A DNA stretch of 64,000 nt from Dehalococcoidia bacterium (GTDB lineage Bacteria > Chloroflexota > Dehalococcoidia > SM23-28-2 > RBG-16-64-32): contig JAUSFE010000057.1 in assembly GCA_030649945.1 (NCBI GenBank), forward strand, positions 1 through 64,000. The letters run 5' to 3'. Of this stretch, positions 1 to 9,469 are shown one piece after another. Both the position numbers and the translations under genes were made by a program. The notes under the pieces are model-generated. The model did no database searches. It had not been told where the DNA came from and was given only the letters and a program-made list of their open reading frames with translations. Within the stretch, counting starts at the first letter, position 1, and each line of letters starts with the position of its first letter.

Positions 1-32
1 GGTGGCAGTGGCCGCCTGGTAGGCAAGGGCGT

Positions 33-286
33 GTCGCACCCGCCCCTCGGGGTGGGTGAGGATTGAAACTTCGAGGAGGATGACATGGACGAAGCAACGG
101 TAAGTCGCACCCGCCCCTCGGGGTGGGTGAGGATTGAAACCCGTATGTGCAGCTCGACCCGTGGCAATCGGCGCGGGTCGCACCCGCCCCTCGGGGTGGG
201 TGAGGATTGAAACCGGTCGGTAAAGCGCTTGGTCAGGTCTTGCTTGAAGGTCGCACCCGCCCCTCGGGGTGGGTGAGGATTGAAAC
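33..286 (+). CRISPR. CRISPR array, 4 repeats, type I-C-like repeat
   Basis: Four identical 37-bp repeats lie at 33-69, 104-140, 177-213 and 250-286, separated by unique spacers of 34, 36 and 36 bp (70-103, 141-176, 214-249). Bases 1-32 are probably the end of a further spacer, so the array continues left of the window. The repeat begins GTCGCACCC, contains a stem of CCCC/GGGG and CACCC/GGGTG, and ends GGATTGAAAC; that architecture resembles type I-C repeats (inference). With the GAAAC end on the right, the leader and any cas genes should lie to the left, outside the window. The last repeat is not degenerate. No cas gene is visible here. Confidence 0.97.
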
Positions 287-406
287 ACTTCGACTCTCGT
301 GTTGCAGAGCGGTCGCCTCCTCACGCATACTAAGGCGCCATAGCGTTGACTTGTCGTCGAAACAGAGCGTCCATGCTACTGACTTCAAGACAGGAGGACA
401 GCAAGC

Positions 407-1339
407 ATGGTTCAAACGCTCGTACCCTTCGATGAGAACCTCCCGGCCTGGGAGCAGGCCTTCTACGCATTCCTGGCCGAGAAGGAGCGCCGCAGCGGGT
501 CTATGCGCACCGTGGACGCCTACTCTCGGATGCTGCAGCGCTTCTTCGGCACCCTGGGCAAGACGCCGGAGCAAGTGACTGGCCCCGACGTCTTCGCGTT
601 CGCACACGGCATCGGGCCCTCTGGCCGAAAGCCGGCGGCGATCACCATCGGCGCGCGCCTGGCCTGCGTCAGCTCTTTCTACCGCTTCCTGATCCGGATG
701 AAGATAGTCACGACCAATCCCTGCGACCAGCTTGAGCGACCACGCGCCTCGCCAGCGCCTCCGCGCGGTTTGAGTGCAGACGAGATCCGTCGCCTGCTCG
801 CGGCGATACCTGAGACGCCCAGCGGCCTCAGGGACCGGGCGATCATCATCACCCTGGCGCTGACGGGACGGCGGCGGACGGAGGTTCTCAACCTCAAGGC
901 CGGAGACATCATCCAGCCGGGAGGCCTCCTCTACACCTATCGCGGCAAGGGCGGCAAGCAGGGCAAGCGAGAGCTGCCGCGACCGGCCTTCGAAGCGATT
1001 GAAACTGCGCTAGCCGCCTGGGACCAGAGCTTGGCGGAGATGGCGCCCAACGACTCGATCTGGCCCTCGCCCTCCAGCAACGGCCGCGGCATCACCAGCG
1101 GGACGTTCTACGCCAACCTTCGGCGGTACCTGAAGACCGCCGGCCTACCGCCTGCCGGTGTCCACATCCTGCGGCACTCGGCAGCAAAGCTGCGTCGCGA
1201 TGTCGGTGAGTCGATTGAGGACGTGAGCCGGTTCTTGGATCACTCCTCGCTGGCAACGACAACCGTCTACCTACGCCGACTGGAGGGGCAGGAAGACCGG
1301 AACTGGGGCGCGGTAGCGGAGGCGATCGGCCTCGGCTAG
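407..1339 (+). CDS. Tyrosine recombinase (XerC/D-like integrase)
   Basis: A 310-residue site-specific tyrosine recombinase. The N-terminal half (about 10-110) is a SAM-like core-binding domain; the C-terminal half (about 120-305) is the catalytic domain. The active-site set is visible: R156 in TGRRRTEV, K181 in the beta-hairpin GKGGK, H253 and R256 in HILRH, H279 in LDHSS and nucleophile Y288 in TTTVY. The ATG is preceded by AGGAGGA. It begins 120 bp after the last CRISPR repeat and lies in the island ending in comM. The complete catalytic set suggests an active enzyme. Whether it acts on this island or on a nested element is unknown, because a serine recombinase is also present. Confidence 0.93.
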   Translation: MVQTLVPFDENLPAWEQAFYAFLAEKERRSGSMRTVDAYSRMLQRFFGTLGKTPEQVTGPDVFAFAHGIGPSGRKPAAITIGARLACVSSFYRFLIRMKIVTTNPCDQLERPRASPAPPRGLSADEIRRLLAAIPETPSGLRDRAIIITLALTGRRRTEVLNLKAGDIIQPGGLLYTYRGKGGKQGKRELPRPAFEAIETALAAWDQSLAEMAPNDSIWPSPSSNGRGITSGTFYANLRRYLKTAGLPPAGVHILRHSAAKLRRDVGESIEDVSRFLDHSSLATTTVYLRRLEGQEDRNWGAVAEAIGLG

Positions 1340-1387
1340 GGACACTCGGTACTGTTGAAAGCGAGCCCGAGCGGGCTACCATACTCA

Positions 1388-2512
1388 ATGGCTGGAGACG
1401 CTCTTTGTCTGAAAGGCGAACAATTGAAGCAAAGGTTTGTGGGCAGACTCTCGCTTCCCGAGGAGCGGAGGGATTGGCAGCGAGTCCTACTCCTCGCCCA
1501 CTACGAGATGAACCATGACTTCTGGAAAGATTGGGTACTCTTGCTCGTAGCCCATGAACGCCTCCTGGAAGCGTTGATCCGTTCCAAGGGCCGTAGCCGA
1601 TACGTCTCCGCTCATGCAAATCCGTCTTTCGGATGGCGTGGCCTTCGCTCCGCGATTGACGGTTCGCCGGTTGCTTACCAGGGTCGTGGACATGCAGCGG
1701 GCTCCCACGTTAGATGGAGTACGAACAGTCACCTTCGCAACTATAGATCACGACTCGTCGAGTTCACCCACAAGTGCGGTCTTCGCTGTGACTGGGCGCC
1801 GGCATGGATTCACGCGTCGTTCCTTGAGTGGATTCAGCTCATCGCTCCCCGCGAGTGGATCGAGGCGGTGTGGGATGAACTTCCGCCCGGGCTTCAGGAG
1901 ACTATGAAGAACGACCTGGCCAACATGCCAACCGAGCGAGAGTTTCGTGGACGCCTCAAGAAGGCACTAGCGAAAGGAACGCCCCCCGAAGGGCGACCGT
2001 CCCTCACGCGGGCGGCTGAACCTCGGTCGTTCGGAAAGTTCAGTGTTGAGAGCTTGTTGGAGCAGAGGTGGGAACGACTCGGTCGCCGGCGCCTTCGCCA
2101 CGGCCGAACGGGTGGCGCCGCGTGGGAGCCAGACGCGATGATGATCCGAATCGAGGTACCTTACGAGCCATGGCCGGTCGACAACTGGTCGGAGGTCGAG
2201 CTGAGGATCATTCGTGAAGCCCGGGAGCAACGAGAATCGACTCTCGCGGCCTACCGCGCCGCTGGATGGCATCACTGGGACCGCGAACCGCGAACCATGG
2301 AACACATCCGTTGGCTGTATTTGCGCATCTGCCCTGCGCAAGGACGCGAGCGCCCTATGTCGTGGGGCGATATTGCCAAGACGGAGGACGTGGACGAGAG
2401 TCAGCAAGTGACGGCTGACACCGTGAAATGGACAGTGGAAAAGCTCGCGCGGGATATAGGCATCACGCTTCCGTCGGCGCCTCGGGGCCGGCCGCCCCGC
2501 CTCAACAGATAA
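1388..2512 (+). CDS. Hypothetical island protein with possible C-terminal helix-turn-helix
   Basis: I do not recognise this protein of about 374 residues. The frame opens at a TTG at 1355; I prefer the ATG at 1388, although neither has a clear ribosome-binding site. The sequence is rich in Trp, Arg and Glu, has no signal peptide or membrane segment, and ends in a basic PRGRPPRLN tail. A stretch near the C-terminus (MSWGDIAK... TADTVKWTVEKLARDIG) looks like a helix-turn-helix or sigma-like segment. It lies between the tyrosine recombinase and a small HTH-like gene in the island, so a role in element biology or defence is possible but unproven. Confidence 0.6.
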   Translation: MAGDALCLKGEQLKQRFVGRLSLPEERRDWQRVLLLAHYEMNHDFWKDWVLLLVAHERLLEALIRSKGRSRYVSAHANPSFGWRGLRSAIDGSPVAYQGRGHAAGSHVRWSTNSHLRNYRSRLVEFTHKCGLRCDWAPAWIHASFLEWIQLIAPREWIEAVWDELPPGLQETMKNDLANMPTEREFRGRLKKALAKGTPPEGRPSLTRAAEPRSFGKFSVESLLEQRWERLGRRRLRHGRTGGAAWEPDAMMIRIEVPYEPWPVDNWSEVELRIIREAREQRESTLAAYRAAGWHHWDREPRTMEHIRWLYLRICPAQGRERPMSWGDIAKTEDVDESQQVTADTVKWTVEKLARDIGITLPSAPRGRPPRLNR

Positions 2513-2581
2513 TTCGATGGACTTAGCGATTCCCTCTCGCCCCTAGTTTTTTCGCGGTTCGCCGTTCGCTATGGTCGAATC

Positions 2582-2821
2582 GTGGAACTGCAAGAAATCA
2601 CCCCCGCAGACCTGAGGGCGGAACTCGCAAGGCTCAATGTCCCGCGATACGTCATCGCCGCCAAGGCTGGCGTGCACCCCTCAAGGCTCGGTGCGATCCT
2701 CTCTGAACGTGCCCGGCTCTCGCGAAGTTTGGCGGAAGCCGTCTGGAAGGTGATTGCCGAGGAGCGGGCAGCGAGGGGGCTTGGGGAAGTGATAGGCCGC
2801 ACGGAGTGGCGTGCTAATTGA
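2582..2821 (+). CDS. Small HTH-like DNA-binding protein
   Basis: A 79-residue protein with a GTG start. Residues 20-55 (RYVIAAKAGVHPSRLGAIL ... ) have the spacing of an XRE/Cro-type helix-turn-helix: a turn at AGVHPSRL followed by a recognition helix. Small single-domain HTH proteins are common regulators of integrative elements, and this one precedes the serine recombinase. The assignment rests on motif appearance only; an antitoxin or excisionase-like role is equally possible. Confidence 0.6.
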   Translation: MELQEITPADLRAELARLNVPRYVIAAKAGVHPSRLGAILSERARLSRSLAEAVWKVIAEERAARGLGEVIGRTEWRAN

Positions 2822-2863
2822 GCCCATCGTCGACGAAGCGCGTAGTCGACAAGCGGCGTCGCG

Positions 2864-3142
2864 ATGATGGGCCCGCACGAACGCGTTGATCCCTTCGCCA
2901 CTACAGGCGCTACGACGCGCAGCGTCCGCGGAGGGGCTGAGGCCGACTATTCCGTTGAGATGCCAAGTGAACGACGGCGAACGAGTCGCGTTGCGTCGAG
3001 CGCTGGTTCAACGCGGCGACTTGCTAACGAACCCCAGATTGAGGCGTACTACAACGCTGACCGGCAAGCGATGCTGGCGGCGCTCAGGGTAGCTCTAGAC
3101 CTGCCCAAGCGCCTACCGGAGACGACCGGTCAGGAGGAGTAG
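2864..3142 (+). CDS. Small hypothetical protein upstream of the serine recombinase
   Basis: A frame of up to 92 residues ending 3 bp before the serine recombinase start, which suggests translational coupling. The C-terminal part (EAYYNADRQAMLAALRVAL, then DLPKRLPE) looks like real protein and resembles the small proteins often found just upstream of large serine recombinases in Chloroflexota and Actinobacteria elements (recollection, not a search). The N-terminal part is low complexity; an internal ATG at 2960 may be the true start. Function unknown. Confidence 0.5.
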   Translation: MMGPHERVDPFATTGATTRSVRGGAEADYSVEMPSERRRTSRVASSAGSTRRLANEPQIEAYYNADRQAMLAALRVALDLPKRLPETTGQEE

Positions 3143-3145
3143 GCG

Positions 3146-4711
3146 ATGGTGACGCAATCAGTTCGGCGAGTAGCAACCTACGAGCGGGTGAGTTCAGAGG
3201 ACCAGAAACAGCGCGAGACCATCAAGACCCAGACCGACGAAATTGCCCGGAGGCTGGCGGGAGACGCGGATGTCCTGTTCGTTAAACGCTACCCCGACGA
3301 CGGTGTTTCGGGAACGGTGCCGTTCGCGTTGCGCCCCGGCGGGCGTCAGCTTCTTGCGGACGCTGCCAGAGGGCTCTTCGATCAGGTCTGGGTCTACAAG
3401 ATCGACCGCCTAGGCCGCGACGACGTCGATCCGCTCGTCGTCTGGAAGCAACTTGAAGCGCTAGGCGTATCGGTCTACTCGGTGACCGAGGGAGTCAGCG
3501 ACCCCTTCATGTACCACATCAGGGTTGCAGTCGCCGCGCAGGAGCGCCGCGATTTCCTCAAACGGACCGCCGACGGCATGAACCGGGCGGCGAGCGAGGG
3601 TCGTTACACCGGCGGCATCGCTCCGCTTGGGTACAAGGTCGTGGGCGAGAAGCAGGACGCGCGTCTCGTTAAGAGCGACACCCTGATATGGGCCGACCTC
3701 ACGGGGGAGGACCTGGTGCGCCAGGTCTACGACTGGCTGGCGCTCGACGACAGGAGTTGCCGCTGGATCGCTGATGAACTCAATTCGCGCGGCGTGCCGA
3801 CCGTCTATGAGCGTGACGGGCGCGGCATCCGCGGCAAGAGAACCCAGGGCAAATGGCGGGCCGGGAGGATTCGGAACCTAGTCATCAACCCCGTCTATAA
3901 GGGCAAGCTCTCCTACGGGCGCCGCACGAAGAGGACGCGCGAGGTGATCGTCGCTGACTGCGAACCTCTCGTCTCACCCGCAGTATGGCACGCTGCTCAG
4001 GAGACGCTCGCCCGGAACCGTATCAGCGCCAAGAACACGAACCGCGTCTACCTCCTGCGGTCGAAGATCGTGTGCGGCGCCTGCGGCCTGAAGTTCTGCG
4101 GCTCGTTCAACAACCGAAGTACGTGGTATCGCTGTAACGGCAGGCTGACCGACAGGGGGCCCATCGAGGGCCGCTGCCCGAGCAAGATGGTGAAGGGCGA
4201 GTTCCTGGAGCCCCTGGTCTGGGCGGACATCGAGCAGTTCCTGCGCAACCCCGGCGACCTGCTGGAAGAACTGGCAGACGAAGCCGGCTTGGACAGCGCT
4301 CCTGCGATCGCTGAGGCTGAGCGCGCAACTCTCGGTACAGCTCTCGCCGGGTTGCTCGATGAGCGCGACCTAACGCTCGATCTCTACACGCGGCGTCACG
4401 TCACTGCCGAGGAGCTGGATCAGCGACTGGACGCTATCAAAGCGCAGCAGGCGGAACTCGAACGCAGGCTGGCGGCGCTGGAACCTGCGCCGTCGGCACA
4501 TGACGAGCCGCTTCCAGCCGACCTGCTTGAGCAACTGCGCTCACGACTGGACGAGGGGTTCGACGACGCAACCAAACACGAGATCATCTCCGCCCTGGTC
4601 CGCCAGATCACGGTCTACCCGACCGAGGTCGACGGGCGCCGAAGCAGTCGCATCGTCATCGAATACCGCTTCGTAGTCTCGGTTAGCAGGGGCACGGGTT
4701 CATCGCGCTGA
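3146..4711 (+). CDS. Large serine recombinase (site-specific integrase)
   Basis: A 521-residue large serine recombinase. Residues 1-150 form the resolvase catalytic domain with YERVSS (S16 the predicted nucleophile) and the KIDRLGRD helix. About 165-270 is the recombinase domain, with [10 protein letters not shown] and the [13 protein letters not shown] segment. A zinc ribbon follows ([10 protein letters not shown] ... RCNG ... RCPSK, about 310-350), then a coiled-coil region (about 385-450) as used for synapsis control. These enzymes integrate and excise elements at short att sites. Its last 29 bp overlap the truncated comM frame on the opposite strand, so the gene abuts the att site. It is the likely integrase of the island. 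Confidence 0.95.
   Translation: MVTQSVRRVATYERVSSEDQKQRETIKTQTDEIARRLAGDADVLFVKRYPDDGVSGTVPFALRPGGRQLLADAARGLFDQVWVYKIDRLGRDDVDPLVVWKQLEALGVSVYSVTEGVSDPFMYHIRVAVAAQERRDFLKRTADGMNRAASEGRYTGGIAPLGYKVVGEKQDARLVKSDTLIWADLTGEDLVRQVYDWLALDDRSCRWIADELNSRGVPTVYERDGRGIRGKRTQGKWRAGRIRNLVINPVYKGKLSYGRRTKRTREVIVADCEPLVSPAVWHAAQETLARNRISAKNTNRVYLLRSKIVCGACGLKFCGSFNNRSTWYRCNGRLTDRGPIEGRCPSKMVKGEFLEPLVWADIEQFLRNPGDLLEELADEAGLDSAPAIAEAERATLGTALAGLLDERDLTLDLYTRRHVTAEELDQRLDAIKAQQAELERRLAALEPAPSAHDEPLPADLLEQLRSRLDEGFDDATKHEIISALVRQITVYPTEVDGRRSSRIVIEYRFVVSVSRGTGSSR
4683..4711. other. Predicted integration junction (att site) within comM
   Basis: The comM reading frame, read on the minus strand, matches the family until AMNPCPC and then meets TAA, where intact ComM continues with Gly. 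The serine recombinase ends in the same bases. The junction therefore lies at about 4683-4700, with the att core probably in the bases coding MNPCPC. The matching half-site and the rest of comM should be at the other end of the island, left of the window. Confidence 0.75.
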
Positions 4712-5750
4712 TGAGCATGAAGTTCGCGGGGAAGGTGACGTTGCCCTGTGCGCGGCTCACGGTCACCTGCCTGTCCTCCAGCGGCTGCCGAATGGACTCC
4801 AGGACCGAGTGCGCGAACTCCGGCAGCTCGTCGAGGAAGAGCACGCCGCGATGGCTGAGCGTGATCTCCCCCGGCCGCGGTTGGCGGCCGCCGCCGACGA
4901 GCCCCGCGTGCGAGATGGTGTGGTGCGGCGCCCGGAACGGCCGGTGACGGATCAGCGGAGTATCGGACGGCAGCATCCCGGCCACGCTGTAGATCTTGGT
5001 CACCTCCAGCGCCTCCGCCGTCGTCATCCGTGGCAGCATCGTCGGGGTCGCGCGCGCCAGCAGGGTCTTCCCGGAACCCGGCGGCCCCACCATGATCACG
5101 TTGTGACCGCCGCACGCCGCCACCTCCAGCGCGCGCTTCACGTGCTCCTGCCCCTTGATGTCGCGGAAGTCCACCCCCTCCGGCGGCGGCACATCTTCCG
5201 CGCCGCCCGCCCCGTCGCTGACGAAAGGCGAGATGTTATCGAGGCCCCGCAGGTGGGCGGCGAGCGCGCCCAGCGATTCCACGGGTATCACATCCATTCC
5301 GTCCACCAGCGACGCCTCGGCGGCGTCCGCCGCCGGGACAAACACCGTGCGGAAGCCGCGGGAGCTGGCGAGGCCCACCATGGGCAGCATGCCGTGCGTG
5401 TGGCGGACCCGCCCGTCCAGCGAGAGCTCGCCCAGGAAGACGCACGGCAGCGCCGCCTCCGGTGCCTGCCCGGAGGCGATCAGGATGCCAACGGCGATGG
5501 GCAGGTCGTACGCCGGACCCTCCTTGCGCAGGTCCGCCGGCGCCAGGTTTACCGTGATGCGGTGATTCGGGAAGTTGTAGCCGGAGTTCCGCACGGCGGA
5601 GCGCACGCGCTCCTTCGCCTCCTGCACCGCCGTGTCCCCCAGCCCCACGATGGCGAACGCAGGCAGGCCGTAGTTGGAGATATCGACCTCAACCTCGACG
5701 ATCTCGCCGTCCAGGCCGATCACGGCGCAACTGCTGACCTTGGCGAGCAT
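4683..5750 (-). pseudogene. comM: comM/yifB Mg-chelatase-like ATPase, truncated by island insertion
   Basis: ComM (YifB) family AAA+ ATPase; in transformable bacteria ComM is a helicase that promotes branch migration during natural transformation. This frame has 355 residues, whereas the family is usually about 500. It keeps the N-terminal domain (about 1-165), Walker A GPPGSGKT (222-229) and Walker [10 protein letters not shown] (about 307-315), then stops right after AMNPCPC, losing sensor and lid regions. The cut coincides with the end of the serine recombinase. The gene starts with ATG at 5750 and is probably inactive unless the island excises. Confidence 0.9.
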
Positions 5751-5858
5751 GCTGCCGGGAGTTTAGCAGAGGCAGGGACGCGGTTGGAAGATGGTTGTGG
5801 CAGCAGAGTTTGGCAGTGTCCGGGTGTTTCCGGGCGGGAGCGCGCAGCCGGCGGCGGA

Positions 5859-5896
5859 CAGCCTGCCCGCCCTACCGGCCGGCGCCCTGCAGGCGG
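5859..5896. repeat. Direct repeat, copy 1 (relA 3' end)
   Basis: These 38 bases are identical to 9432-9469. They cover the last codons and stop of relA plus 13 bases beyond. Together the two copies bracket the exported protease and beta-helix genes. Confidence 0.9.
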
Positions 5897-5950
5897 CGCC
5901 TGACCGCGAGAATGCCGCCGATGCTCTCCAAGCGGCTAAGCTGCTCCAAA
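5872..5950 (-). pseudogene. Remnant of a relA 3' end (ACT domain tail)
   Basis: Read on the minus strand this encodes EQLSRLESIGGILAVRRR followed by LQGAGR and a stop; the intact relA upstream ends EQLMRLLSRMEAIRGVLSV then SRHRLQGAGR. The two tails are clearly homologous but diverged, with a 3-residue length difference. No upstream part of the gene is recognisable here. The remnant sits next to the start of comM, so it may mark the original relA-comM junction before two exported genes were added. Confidence 0.8.
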
Positions 5951-6000
5951 CCTTCTCTTCCTCCGCAATGATGCAGCTGCGCCCCCAACGAATCGCATCG

Positions 6001-7725
6001 CTATGGTGTACAGGTGACGTTGAAGAACGGTATGAACATCATCACGTCCGCCAACCCCACCTGGTTGTCCGCGTTCAGGTCGTAGCGGGCCTGGTAGGGA
6101 AGGCCGGGGCCCGTCGTGCCGAAGACTGGAATGTACGCCAGGATGTCGGACAGGTCCGCCTTCTTGGAGTCGTTGTTGTCCGGCGGCCAGGCGTCTATGG
6201 CCTCATCATTGAGCGCAGCGGTGGCGGAACAGTTGTCGGCCGCGTCCGTCCCCATAAAAGCTTCCGCAGCCGAGGTAAAGGCGTCACAGTCCGCGTCCCC
6301 GATCGGTGTGGGCCAGGATGTCCACAACGCGGGGCATGCATCCATATCGTCAAACTGCCCATCACCGTCAGTATCAGGCTTGATCGTCAGGGTATCACTA
6401 CCAATATCGGGTGAAATGTAACCGAAGTCGGTTACCAGGCGACTCTCGAAGGTATGTGTCCCGTAAGATAACCCGGACGCGGGTTGAAATATGAAGTTCT
6501 TGAACTGTTCGTTAACAGTGTCGTAAAGCAAGTCGTTTGACGTGAACTGTCCGCCGTCAACACGCCACTCGACTCTCAATACATTCGATATGCTTGCACT
6601 GCTGTGGCAGCCCAGGGCTCCGCATCCGGGAGGAAATCCAACCAGCGTGGATGCCGAGCCATGATACAGCGGCACCACGTTAGAGGTCGGGTCCGGAGAA
6701 TACGGGGTGACGCTCGTAGATCCATTTCGCAGGACGTCGACGAGCAGGTGGCCGGCCTGGCCGGCGGCAGGATTGCGCCAACCTATCGCGTTGCGCGCCG
6801 ACTGTGAGACGTCCACTGACAGACTAATTTGCTCGCTGGCCTCACCCATTATTGATACGTCTGACGTGACACCACCGTTGTTGCAGGATGTGTTGGGCTC
6901 GCCCAAATAGCCCCATTCATCCGACGGCAAGCACCCCGACGCCTGGTACTCATCATAGGCGCCGAAGATATGGCCGGCCTCATGCGCTGTGACCAGATTC
7001 ATTGAGCCGCTACCCCAACCATCGTTATCGTATGTCATGACCATGAACGGCCCATTCAAGTAGGCGTATGCGAACTTACCGGTGCTGAACTGACCGTCCG
7101 CGTCCGCCAGGCTATCAACGACAAAGATCAAGAAGCCCCAGTCCTTGCTCAACGCCTGTCGCCGAGAGTCTACGAAAGATCGCGCCACACTCATGTAGTT
7201 AGCCGGCGTCGCCGGCCAGCCCATCGCTGTAAGGACATCGGCAATCCATTTCGGCTGGTCACCCGGCTTGGCGGGGCGGGTTATAGGCTCGCAGGATGTC
7301 GGTTCCGTGCCCCATAAATCACGCTGAAACGTCAAGTCGTTTAGAATGGGGCTGTTCGGCCTACCCCTCCAAAAATCCAGACCTACGCGGATCTCTTCAA
7401 GGACGGCGTTTTGCCGGCCAATGTCCCAGTTCTCTGTGGACGGATCGGCCGGCGAACAGTTGCCAACGCCGCCGCTCGATTCCACAAACACAACGCTGTA
7501 GACCACTGTGCCAGCCATGAACTCGCTGGTTTGGGAAGGATACGGAGCCGCCTCACCGGCAGGGCCGGTTGGGGCGTCAGGCGGGATCAGGGCGTCAGAC
7601 TCTGTGAAGTCGGGCGGCGGCGGATCGGCATGAGTGCTGGGAGCGCCAATGCTCAACCCGACGACGGCAATAAGCAGGCACAATAGAACAACAGCTGTCC
7701 TTGGCACAGGGCACGTCCTTATCAC
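6001..7725 (-). CDS. Secreted metzincin-like metalloprotease with dockerin-like tail
   Basis: A 574-residue exported protein with a GTG start. Residues 8-32 form a signal peptide ending at about THADP. The zinc motif is [11 protein letters not shown] (248-258), which fits HExxHxxGxxD with Asp as third ligand. A calcium-binding thrombospondin-3-like stretch follows ([15 protein letters not shown], about 455-470), and the C-terminus has two dockerin-like Asp-rich repeats ending [16 protein letters not shown]. It overlaps the upstream gene by 4 bases (GTGA), so the two are co-translated. Probable role: extracellular or surface proteolysis; substrate unknown. The pair lies between relA-end repeats and looks like an acquired cassette. 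Confidence 0.85.
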   Translation of the reverse strand: MIRTCPVPRTAVVLLCLLIAVVGLSIGAPSTHADPPPPDFTESDALIPPDAPTGPAGEAAPYPSQTSEFMAGTVVYSVVFVESSGGVGNCSPADPSTENWDIGRQNAVLEEIRVGLDFWRGRPNSPILNDLTFQRDLWGTEPTSCEPITRPAKPGDQPKWIADVLTAMGWPATPANYMSVARSFVDSRRQALSKDWGFLIFVVDSLADADGQFSTGKFAYAYLNGPFMVMTYDNDGWGSGSMNLVTAHEAGHIFGAYDEYQASGCLPSDEWGYLGEPNTSCNNGGVTSDVSIMGEASEQISLSVDVSQSARNAIGWRNPAAGQAGHLLVDVLRNGSTSVTPYSPDPTSNVVPLYHGSASTLVGFPPGCGALGCHSSASISNVLRVEWRVDGGQFTSNDLLYDTVNEQFKNFIFQPASGLSYGTHTFESRLVTDFGYISPDIGSDTLTIKPDTDGDGQFDDMDACPALWTSWPTPIGDADCDAFTSAAEAFMGTDAADNCSATAALNDEAIDAWPPDNNDSKKADLSDILAYIPVFGTTGPGLPYQARYDLNADNQVGLADVMMFIPFFNVTCTP

Positions 7726-9224
7726 GGCCAGGGACGTTTGCGTCCCGGCACCGGACGCACTTCCTTGGCAAACGGCATCAGATGGGTATGCAAGAGCCTG
7801 CTGGCTAAGAGAAGCAGCAAGCCGCCCACGATTGCCCCGGCCACCGGCGCGGGCCGGCTGGCCGGTGGCGCCCCGCCACCTGTCTGCGGGAAGCCCGCGG
7901 GATCCCGCGGCCGGGTCCCCGTCGGCCCCGGGGTCTCCGAAACCGAGGGCGTGGGGCAGTTGCAGAGGGGCAGGGGTGACGCCTCATACGCGCCGATATC
8001 GCAGACCGCGACGCCATCTCCATCGCCATCGGCGGGACGCGGTTCACCCCGCTGGTCAGCGGGTGGGCACGCGATGTCGTCGCCGGCGTCGATAGCCGGG
8101 CTTCCTGCCAGCAGGGCATGCGTCGCCGTAACCCCGCCGTTGTCGGCCAGGGGCGCCAGAAGGGGCTCCACGCCGCTGAGGTCACCCGGGCCTGCCAAGC
8201 CGCAGGAGCCGTCGCTGTCGAGGTTGTGCCCGGCGGAGGCGACAGGCAAGATGTCTGTGCAGTCGCCACCGGAGTTTTTGGCGACGATCGTGTTCTTCAG
8301 AGTGGCGCCACCGAACGGCCCTGTGGAGATGCCCGCCTCTCTTGGGGCGGAGTTGTTGGCAATCGTGACGTTGGTGATCATCATCCAGCCGCCGCTGCCC
8401 AGGCCGCCGCCAGCGAAGCTGGCCGAGTTGCCGCTGACAGTAGTGTTGGTAACCGTGGCCGTGCCCCAGACTCCAGGGATAGTGTCCGATCCGAAGTTGA
8501 CGATTCCTCCGCCGTGTAGGGCAGAGTTGCTGGTGATCGTGCTATTCAGGACGGTGAGGTTCCCCGAGTTGGCGATACCTCCGCCGCCCAGGCCCGCCGT
8601 GTTGCCAGCGACCGTGGTTTCAGCTACGGTGACGGTGCCCGCGAGGCGCTCGACCAGCGTCTCAGCACCGTCATTGAAGATGCCGCCGCCGTCGCCAGAA
8701 GCTCTATTGCCCGTAACGGCCGCTCTGACGACGGCCAGCACGGCGTCTATCTCGATGAAGATACCCGCTCCGTCGCTGGCGGAGCCGTTCCGAACGGTCA
8801 TCGCGGAAACTTCCACGGCACCGGAGACGATGTGAAAGACCCTGTCCAGCCCACCGCCGTCAATGGCGGTAGTGTCCGCGCCGGCGCCCGTAATCGCCAG
8901 GTCGCCGGTGATGTCCAGGTCCCCCGTGGCGCCCGCGTCTTCGTGGGCCCCGGGGATTGTCAGCGAATACGTACCCGCAGGCAAAATGACAGTGTCGGAC
9001 CCCGGCAGGGCGTTGCTCTCCTGAATTGCAGCGCGAAGACTGCACGACTCGCGCTCCGTTGCGCAGGAACCGTCGCCTGGGTGCGCATCGATTTCATCTT
9101 CTGTCGTCGTGACGGTGAACGTGCTGCCTGGAACAGAATAGGCGGCATCATGCGACAGAACGGTCGCAAGCGCAACCGTCACCGCCATTCCGATGACGAG
9201 ACACTTTGCCAGATGCAAGTTCAA
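7722..9224 (-). CDS. Secreted right-handed beta-helix protein with LPXTG-like anchor
   Basis: A 500-residue exported protein with a TTG start. The N-terminus is hydrophobic (residues 7-26). [13 protein letters not shown] motif near 60 opens a parallel beta-helix with repeated GNxA/NSTI...GGGI turns (about 100-330). The domain closes with CDIGAYE, typical of choice-of-anchor Q proteins. The C-terminus has FPQTGGG, a hydrophobic stretch ([13 protein letters not shown]) and a basic tail, resembling a sortase signal with F in place of L. Predicted surface-attached adhesin or polysaccharide-binding protein, expressed with the downstream protease. Confidence 0.82.
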   Translation of the reverse strand: MNLHLAKCLVIGMAVTVALATVLSHDAAYSVPGSTFTVTTTEDEIDAHPGDGSCATERESCSLRAAIQESNALPGSDTVILPAGTYSLTIPGAHEDAGATGDLDITGDLAITGAGADTTAIDGGGLDRVFHIVSGAVEVSAMTVRNGSASDGAGIFIEIDAVLAVVRAAVTGNRASGDGGGIFNDGAETLVERLAGTVTVAETTVAGNTAGLGGGGIANSGNLTVLNSTITSNSALHGGGIVNFGSDTIPGVWGTATVTNTTVSGNSASFAGGGLGSGGWMMITNVTIANNSAPREAGISTGPFGGATLKNTIVAKNSGGDCTDILPVASAGHNLDSDGSCGLAGPGDLSGVEPLLAPLADNGGVTATHALLAGSPAIDAGDDIACPPADQRGEPRPADGDGDGVAVCDIGAYEASPLPLCNCPTPSVSETPGPTGTRPRDPAGFPQTGGGAPPASRPAPVAGAIVGGLLLLLASRLLHTHLMPFAKEVRPVPGRKRPWP

Positions 9225-9431
9225 TGGCTTCTCATGTTGCCATCCCCACGCAGCGTAGTCCTGGAAAGACGGCAGATCGACAATCGGCCTAGTCCGCCCG
9301 AAATCTTAGCATATGCTGTCAAGAATGGAGACGGGCCGTGCGTCGAATCGCAATGTCGAGGACCCCGCTCTCAGCTTGCGTCAGACAGCAGCGGTCCTCA
9401 CGGCCTACGAGGCCCAGGCCGGACGGCGCGG

Positions 9432-9469
9432 CAGCCTGCCCGCCCTACCGGCCGGCGCCCTGCAGGCGG
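9432..9469. repeat. Direct repeat, copy 2 (intact relA 3' end)
   Basis: Identical to 5859-5896 over 38 bases. This copy contains the stop codon and last codons of the functional relA gene. Confidence 0.9.

Noticed and set aside
997-1005. GATTGAAAC identical to the CRISPR repeat end
   Set aside because: Only 9 bases match, inside the tyrosine recombinase coding sequence; no further repeat.
5791-6414. 207-codon plus-strand frame
   Set aside because: It overlaps the 3' end of the secreted protease and the relA remnant on the other strand and has no motif.
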